Shown: positions 55,597 through 64,000 of the stretch, in pieces
How the letters are laid out: each line of letters opens with the position of its first letter
Numbering within the stretch: the stretch's first letter is position 1
DNA from: Tipula vernalis
Taxonomy: Eukaryota; Arthropoda; Insecta; Diptera; Tipulidae
Length of the DNA: 64,000 bases
Reading direction: 5' to 3'
Assembly (NCBI GenBank): GCA_958295665.1
Contig: OY282558.1
Span: forward strand, 60,934,789-60,998,788
Notes under the pieces: model-generated
Told to the model about the DNA's origin: nothing
Databases searched by the model: none
The model's input: the letters and a program-made list of their open reading frames with translations, nothing else
Made by a program: the position numbers and the translations under genes

Positions 55597-55708
55597 TGTG
55601 CTTCGTTCTAAACTTTTAAATATTTTGTAATCACCCAATATGGAGTAATAATGATATGTGATCGCCGAAATTAGGGTTTTAACCTTGCACACAGTTAAAA
55701 CTCTTAAT
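55597..55708 (-). other. Host gene 5'UTR part of exon, with upstream 3' splice site
   Basis: On the minus strand a long T-rich tract ending TTTACTTTATTTACAG (55709 and above) precedes ATTAAGAG. There is no ATG between 55708 and the start codon. An upstream noncoding exon must lie right of 55709, not located. Confidence 0.7.
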
Positions 55709-55711
55709 CTG

Positions 55712-56194
55712 TAAATAAAGTAAAACAAAACAAAAAAAAGATGTTACAGAACTGATATTTTAATTTTTTTTTCCTAAATTTTATAAATAAACAGTAATAA
55801 ATTAAAAAAAAAACATCTTTCAAAATTTTCAGGTTCATGGGAATTTTTTTTCTGTTTTTGTTGTACACATATCTTTTCCAAAACATATTTACTACATATA
55901 TTTTATATTGTGTGTTATGTTATATTCACTAGTTTAGTATACGGATGGTGTACATTTTAAATTACCAAAATATACATACATAGGAGTTGGAAACATATGT
56001 GATGTTTTTACGCAGATTTTTGATACTTATTTGATCTGGGTGGTCATTCTTCGTGACAATAACTCCCATTCGCAAGTTTTGCATAAATTAGATTTTTGAT
56101 AAAACTAAAAATTGGGAGATAAAATAATTACTTCTATAATGCCGCCTTTATGTAACTTTTTCAGATAAGAGATATTGTCACGAAGCAGGCGATA
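55712..56194. other. AT-rich sequence upstream of the host 5'UTR acceptor
   Basis: Probably intronic. No exon or promoter recognised. Confidence 0.5.
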
Positions 56195-56196
56195 TA

Positions 56197-56957
56197 AAGA
56201 GTAGGCCATCTATTGGTTTGTTTTTGAATCATAGGCTATGGCAACACTTTTTTGAACGATTTGCTTGAAATTTTGACAGCTCGTCAGTCTGATATTCCGC
56301 GCCACGAAACAATCATGTTTTCGCTTGAGAAGTGTTTCGAAATATTGAAAACTTATTTTCAAAGTCAGCGTTGTGTAGCCGAAACCTTGCGAATTTTGAA
56401 AAGAAATATGGGTCGTGAAAGAGCGCTAAGCGGAACCGCTGAGTTCATGAGAAAGGCTTGCTATTTGATAACAGCAGTGGTCCCCGAGCTCGGATAGTGC
56501 GCACGCTTGAGAATATTGCGGCTGTAGCCCATAGTGTGGGACAGAATCTATCAACCTCAACTCGACGCCAATCGCAGCAACTGGCCATTAGTCGCACTAG
56601 CGTGAGGACAAATCAGTTCTCTGCGCGGGCAACCGAATAATCAGACCTTTTGGAGATGTCAATTGGCCTGTGCGGAGCTGCGATTTGGCAATTCCAGCTT
56701 TAAAACATAACATTGCAATTATTATTCACGAAATAGGCGCCAAAATAATCAAAAAAGTTTTTGAAAACTGGATTCACAGAATGGCTTACTGTGAGTGAAA
56801 ACTGGATTCACAGAATGGGCAACATGAACGAAATTATTTTTCATTCTTAATTCGGAGACTCCAACCTACATAATAAAAAAAACAGGTTTCCACAAATAAT
56901 TATAGCGATGCAATTTTATAGCTTTTTTAAAAACAAACTTTTAAATGGTCCACCCTT
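56197..56957 (+). mobile_element. mariner-D: internally deleted mariner-like element with TIRs
   Basis: Left end AAGAGTAGGCCATCTATTGG and right end (read inward) AAAGGGTGGACCATTTAAAAG-like with TTTGTTTTT in common further in. TA flanks at 56195-56196 and 56958-56959. 761 bp. Confidence 0.85.
56285..56800 (+). pseudogene. mariner-D transposase remnant
   Basis: Helix-turn-helix part CFEILKTYFQSQRCVAETLR, a frame change, then RTLENIAAVAHSVGQNLSTS and QSQQLAISRTSVRTN. A deletion removes the first two Asp regions. FGDVNWPVRSCDLAI keeps the third-Asp motif, and VFENWIHRMAYCE ends the protein. Confidence 0.85.
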
Positions 56958-56959
56958 TA

Positions 56960-59900
56960 TGAAATAACTCAGTTTTGAACGAATTTTATGGGTAAAAAAC
57001 GAAAATCATGATTATATCATATCGGCGGCAGTCTTTCACAAAAGGGTTTTTACTGTTAATTTTAAATAATTGTTATTTTATTTTATACCACATGTGTCAT
57101 GATAATCGTACGATCGGTTGATATAGATTTTTTGCTGTTTCATCTATCGTTTAGAGGAACTCTTGTAGTATTTATTACAATCGTAAATAATAAAAATTCA
57201 TTTTAATTGGCATTAAATACTAAAATGACGGCGTGTTATTTAATGATCGCCTTTACAGTACACAATACACTTAAATACATATTGAGGCGAAAGTGTTTAG
57301 AAAATAATTTTTTTTAATAAAAATGCCCGGATATATTTTCATTTCATCTCTTTTATAATATACAAATATGTATTTGAAATAAACAACAATTTTATTTTAA
57401 ATTATTTAATTATTATTTTATGTATCAGTTCACTTGTTTATGATCTATAATACTAAATTGTATCTATGTATGTATAGTCGTACATATTTTATGTATCTAG
57501 TCAGATAGTTACATGTGTAATGGGGTATGGTACATTATTTTAATGTCTACAACTGTAATGTATAATAAAAAATGATTGATTTATTTATGTAACACAAATC
57601 AAATATAGACGACCCTAAGCTTTTCTTCGTAAAATAAGGTCATACAATCAATAGTTTCCCCATAACAACAGTAAATACGAGAACATATAGGGAGATAGAC
57701 AATTTATTAGTGTTACGGGTAAATAATGATGGGGGAACTAAGCCCAAACTGAAACGAAAAATTACAAAAATCACACAAAATTATCGATTGGATACTGCAC
57801 TTGGTACTCAAAATGTGTAAACATGATTTATCCAGGAGCCACGTATGGCCGGCGGAAGCGCCGAAATGACCGATTTTATTAATTATAGAGCTTTTTATTT
57901 GCTGCACTAATGTGACTAAATCGAAAGAGATTGAACTGACCAAATAATTGGTGTAAAGTTAGCGACTAGCTTGTATCCGAGACATGATCGATTAATGTAG
58001 GACTATGTAAAAATGAGACGACTTTATTCATACGGTTTAAGTGGAAACGGTTTGCTTTTACGCTAAATTATAACGTTTATATTTTAGGGCCAACCAGCGC
58101 AAACGTCAATTTTATTAGATTTTTTAAATTTTTGTAGCTTTTAATTCGAAATTCAAAAAACGATACCATGAATAAATTCAGTCTATTTTCCTGCATATTT
58201 TGATATATTTTATTGATAGTTTCTTTAGCCCGCATTAGACAAAAGTTACACTTTGTTACCTAATTTTGACAAATTCCATTACAATTCAAAGTAAAGTAGC
58301 AGGAAAATTAAGCGAAAAGGTACACTTTCTCCAAGCATTTTTTGCATATTTCGTGTATTTGGCCTTTAACAGAGCAATAAATGAACGCGGAAATTGAAGG
58401 AAATTTGTACACAATGCCAATATGTTCGAAAAAGTGGGGACACTATTGGTTCGAGACTGCGATTTCCTCTCAAGAAACCGAGAATTTTGTTTCCCAAGCT
58501 GGGATGAAAACTCCCATGTAAACATAGAAATGGTACTTGGCACGTGAGAAGACCGTTTAGTAGTTGAGTTTTTACCGAGCTTACCACGTTGCAATAACTG
58601 CGATCGTAATCTGCTTAATAAAATAACTGTTTGTTAATTGTTTTTTCCAGTCACAACCCTTTCCTTCAAAATTTAAGAAGCTTTACAGCATTTCTCATTG
58701 CCGTTTGAGTGCGAAAAGTTGAAATTTTTCTTTAATTTAAAAAGTCGAAAGTATTCATTCTCCATCAAGTGTTTCAGCGAACCAGTCGGCAATCAGTCTC
58801 CTTGCTCTCATTTAATTCTGTTCATATGATTTGGAATTACAATAATTTCCAAGAACCGCATGAAAAAACTTTTATTCGCATTTTAAATGCAGAAAAAAGC
58901 AATTGAGATTGTGCATGCAAGTGAGAATATTATAAGAGATGAAATGATTTTGTTTGTATTTCCTCGACCAAAGAACTGTTTTAATATTATAATATTCAAA
59001 CTTTTAGAGTACGGAAGCACGCTTTTGTGATTGTTATTATTGGTTTAAAATAAAAATTAAGTTTTGATGTTTAAACCTATTTACCAAGTTTAAAATCATC
59101 AATTTATCAAAAACAAAGATTTTTGGTTTTCAAATCGCAAAAAAGAATTTTGTTCCAGATTTTCACATTTCTCAACGAATTGCGTTACCAGAACTCCAAA
59201 ACGTCGATTAAAAAAATGTTGTATCTGTCCTTTCGTCCTTCCAGTCATACATTTCTATTATTTTTATTTTGAATCTGTTTTGATCGAAATTTTGTACAAA
59301 GGTAAATTTTGGTAACGTGCAGTTTGTGTTAACTTTTGGTTCCGTTCTAGTCTAGAATAGAAGGGGTTGCAGTGGAATAGAAAATTGTCAAACAGATTTT
59401 CTCAAAAACGGGACCGACGATTTTTTTTGATAATAAATATGATAACTCATCATCTTCCTGTTCACGAAATTTGTAATCAACTCAAGCATGGGAGGGCGGG
59501 GGGAGTAAAAAAATGCAATAAAAAAAATTTGTTAATATAGTATGTTTTCCGAGGTAATGTCGAGCTTTTCGAATAAATATTTTTTTACGGTTAATACACC
59601 TTCCAAATTCCAATAATTGTTTCTTAGGTGTCTTTAAGACAAAATTAATCGGTTATCGTGTAATATGGAATTTAAATTTCTAAATTTACCTAAACCACAT
59701 CACTGGTGGCAAATAATATCGTCACCATTTTTATTGACATTTTGTGACATTTTATTGATTTAAAAAAATTATTGATTTAATTAATTCTCTTAACAGCAAA
59801 AACTCTTAATAGTAAATTACTATGAGACCACCTTAAAATATCATCACGCTATTAGGGTGGAGGAGCTTGTGGAGAGAGGCGTCAGGAGATATAGAAAATG

Positions 59901-60080
59901 AAATGCTATGTGACCGGGAAATGGGGTATTAGTCAAAAAAAAATTGACGTTAATTCTGATTTTACATTGTTTGTGTTTTTATTTTGTACTCTCGAATGGT
60001 CCACAGCGATACTCCGTCCAGACTGAAGCATTGAGTAAAGAATTATTCCAGCCAATTCTCACGTTACTCACATAATCACT
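56960..60080. other. AT-rich spacer, 3.1 kb
   Basis: No gene recognised. Overlapping minus-strand frames at 58286-58594 are not alike to anything I know and lack splice or codon support. Confidence 0.55.
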
Positions 60081-60083
60081 CCT

Positions 60084-60220
60084 ATTATGATTCAAGAGTC
60101 GATTGACAATCGACACGACTCTGTATTGCGTTTTCGTTATTTCATTTGATAAAAACAACACGAAAAAGGAAAAGGCCACACAGAGTCGTGTCGATTGTCG
60201 ATCGACTCGACAATCATAAT
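60084..60220. repeat. Inverted repeat with 41-bp arms, each arm itself palindromic
   Basis: Arms 60084-60124 (ATTATGATTCAAGAGTCG start) and 60180-60220 pair with about four mismatches around a 55-base loop. Inside the left arm GTCGATTG-A-CAATCGAC is an exact small palindrome; the right arm has a close version. Confidence 0.85.
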
Positions 60221-61399
<1,179 letters not shown>

Positions 61400-61550
61400 A
61401 TCGTCACCCGTTCTCGCCGATGGTATGTGGCCTGAAAAAATATTTCTCAATACCTTACATTGAGCAAATGAACTGAAGTCTGAACTGGCTGTAGTTTTGA
61501 GATAAAATCATCAAGTTTATGAAAGACAGATTCTCTTCAGGTACACCATC

Positions 61551-62627
61551 AGGTAGCCGGAAACTAATTAACCGACTATTTAATTAATCGTTTAATCGGT
61601 TAAATTTTATTTGAATTTGTTAAAATTTTACGATATTGGTATATGTTGTCACATTATGTAAAGAAAGCTAAATAAATTCTTAAATAAATAAATTCCAAAG
61701 TATTGTTCTCGAATAATCCAGACATCAAAACAACACACTGCCATTTAAATTAAGAATATCCGAATAAGAGCAAAACTTTCTCTACAAAATCCCATCAAAT
61801 CTGGAAAATCTCATAACATCACTAGTTACGTCGCACAACTCAATCCCTGTCATATTTCGAATAATATTGAGAAACACGAATAGATCAGAATAATATTGAA
61901 TAACCTTTGAAACCTCAAAAATAATCAAACCCGGTAATCTAGATTAATCGAAAAATTCAAAATTTTAAATGTCAAGGATCTCAAAAATTTTTAATAATCT
62001 CAAAAAATCTATAAAATTTGGCACAATATCTCTCCATAACACGCAACTCCAAACAAATCTCAATTCTCAAAGCTTAAAATCCTCGAAGAGTCAAAGAAAA
62101 TATCAAAACGCAAAGAGCGACCCCAAAACCCCTCCGAGTAGAGAATTTCAGAATTTTGGCCAGCTTTTCGACAATCCGCCCCGGCCCACTGTGTGACACT
62201 GCAACTCAACGCGAAAATTAGAAAAATTCTAATTCTCCCTGTTAAAATAATTCCAATATATAATATATTGGTATTATACCAGATCCGAAAATTGGGCCGC
62301 TTGGGGATCGATTGGGTAAGCAATAAGTATTAAGCCAGTTTCAAAATTTTTTAAATAGCGAGAAACTCGCTATTCGTAATGCTTACAAATAATCAACAGC
62401 AATAATCAAGTTTCCTCGCAATTGTGGCTTTATGAATTCTAGTTCTCGAAACTCGTAACCCGAGAAGTCCAGAGTGCTTTTATAATTTAATTGTTCCGTG
62501 AAATTATTTTAGTCACAAAATTTAAAAAATATTTCAGTATAAATGTTATGCTCAATAAAAATCGGTTAATATCGGATCGATTAAACGAAAAGTTTAGATT
62601 TATCGTTTAAGTATTGATTTCCCTGCC
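61551..62627. other. Possible non-autonomous element bounded by ATCGGTTAA-type ends
   Basis: 61570-61605 is rich in TTAACCGA/TTAATCGTTTAATCGGTT. 62565-62610 has AATCGGTTAATATCGGATCG and ATTTATCGTTTAA. The two are loosely inverted, and CAGG lies outside both. No target duplication seen. Confidence 0.25.
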
Positions 62628-64000
62628 GCAGTAATGCCGATGGCGGCTAGAGTGGGTTTAAGCAAGCTTTTCATACTTTTAAATAATTTGTTTGCATGAT
62701 TTTGTATTAGAGCGGAATCTTTAATTGTTTTTTAACTATTTTATAGTCAGAAGCCGTCATTACCTATATTAATCTGTTCTATTGACTAAAAAACAGAACC
62801 CTTTATAGTAGAAACTAGAAATTGACCTCATTTCAGTTTCAATAGAACACGATATAAGAGATACTTATGTATTTTAGAAATACCAAATAATAAAAATTTA
62901 AGAGTTCTCATTGAAAATTCTAATAGTTTCCGGATTTTTCCAATCAAACGCACTAATAGAATACTTACAGAAATACCAATCCCAAATGCCAGTGGTGGCA
63001 ATTTGTGGTGTATAAAGCGTAATCAAGAAACATCAAGCTTAACTCGAATTTCTCGTTGAATTTGAACTCTAATTTTAATTCAGTTGCATTACTTTCGTGA
63101 ATATACATCTGGTATATTTCATTGTTAAAAAATTGTTTTAATTATTTTCCAATATTAATGCCAAATTCGTAATTAAATTTCAGTCTTGTTTTATTTATAA
63201 CTCGTGTTTGACGCATATATTTTCTGGATATAAACAATTTAGCCAAACAAAGAACAATAATAATATCCAGGCAATGAAAACAATTCGTTGTAGATTTTTT
63301 AACAAAGCTTCAACTCTAAAATTCGCTCAATTTTAAATTTCACCTACAAATCTTATTATTATCTGTACAATAAACTTAACACTTAACAATCACTGATTGT
63401 ATGAAATTTCAAAAAAAAAAAAATGCGTTCAAACTGAAAAGTTCACTGCACACAAACGAAAGATCATAAAACTCATACACAATTTTTTTTTATTTCTTAA
63501 TAAATTCCTTATCAAGGTTTTAGGTTATTTCACCAATACAAAATTTGTAAATAAAATCATTGCGTTATCAAAATCGTTTTTTTTGCGAGCGTTATTCTTT
63601 CTAATCAAGTTTTAAAAAATTCAGTAAACACTTACCAGAAATTTACAACCAGAAAAATCTCTAATCCAAAAAAAAATTTTTGCTTAGCAAGCAATATTCA
63701 CACTATACAAACTTTTTCTTTAAATGTTCACAAAACTTTTTAACTTGTAATATTTTTATTTATATACAGACATATGGTCCTTCGTCAACGGACCAATGCA
63801 AACTAATAAATAAAATCGAATTTTGATCCAGATCGAGTGAGTCTGTATGAAATGAATGAAAATGTTTTGTTTGAAAAATGGAAAATATGAAAAGAAAGAT
63901 GTAAGTAACGCGCCGAAGATCAAATAACACAGATCGTTGTTTCATTTCTTTTCGAAAAATTATAAAATAAGAATAAATCTAAAAAAAAAAAAAAAATCAA
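62628..64000. other. AT-rich spacer to window end
   Basis: No gene recognised. Homopolymer A and T runs at 63411-63422, 63484-63490 and near the end. Confidence 0.55.

Noticed and set aside
58286..58594. Two overlapping minus-strand frames
   Set aside because: No homology recognised, no splice sites or codon bias. I would not call a gene without transcript support.

Overview
This looks like nuclear DNA of an insect, most likely a fly (Diptera). It is AT-rich and dominated by decayed transposable elements of families usual in insects: Gypsy and BEL/Pao LTR retrotransposons, Jockey-, I/R1-, CR1- and RTE-like non-LTR elements, mariner, Tc1, piggyBac, hAT and Helitron. The one host gene I can support has spliceosomal introns, including a 74-bp one. 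The order is inferred from the element mix and AT-rich spacers; no species can be named.

HOST GENE. One gene lies on the minus strand. Its signal-peptide exon is at 55514-55708 (ATG at 55596). Exon 2 is 37593-38732 and the last exon is 37008-37518. Splice signals and phases agree, giving 577 residues: a secreted, coiled-coil, heavily N-glycosylatable protein I cannot name. The proposed first coding intron is 16.8 kb and is packed with transposons. A 3' splice site at 55709-55711 shows the gene continues to the right with a 5'UTR exon I did not locate.

LAYOUT. 0-0.5 kb: piggyBac fragment. 0.8-5.1 kb: Gypsy-1 (minus) with two 243-bp LTRs. 7.4-8.8 kb: a palindromic repeat structure. 11-12.3 kb: BEL/Pao remnant joined to Gypsy-2 (12.4-16.9 kb, minus). 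16.9-17.65 kb: mariner-A with terminal inverted repeats (TIRs). 18-21.2 kb: Helitron Rep fragment, two I/R1-like non-LTR fragments, a perfect 43-bp palindrome and a Gypsy protease scrap. 25.9-33.5 kb: Gypsy-3 (plus) split by a complete-length BEL element (27207-33126, minus). 35-36.3 kb: RTE-like fragment. 37-38.7 kb: host exons. 38.9-55.5 kb (host intron): mariner-B, a Jockey-like element split by mariner-C, a Tc1 end, a hAT-type miniature element carrying a tRNA-like sequence, Gypsy-4 (minus) with a trapped piece of another Gypsy, a foldback element, a double-repeat TIR element invaded by a CR1-like element, and Gypsy-5 (plus) holding a small TIR element. 55.5-55.7 kb: host signal-peptide exon. 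56.2-56.96 kb: mariner-D. 57-64 kb: AT-rich spacer with one strong inverted repeat and a (CT)n microsatellite.

HOW IT FITS TOGETHER. Every transposon protein read here is broken by frameshifts, stops, deletions or changed catalytic residues, so none looks autonomous. Several nestings give a relative order: BEL into Gypsy-3, mariner-C into Jockey, the CR1-like element into a TIR element, hAT into a repeat motif. The window reads as a heterochromatin-like or repeat-rich intron/intergenic landscape around one ordinary host gene. No convincing new molecular system was found. The most unusual items are structural: the chimeric tract in Gypsy-4, the tRNA-bearing hAT-like element, the double-TIR element and the perfect palindrome.
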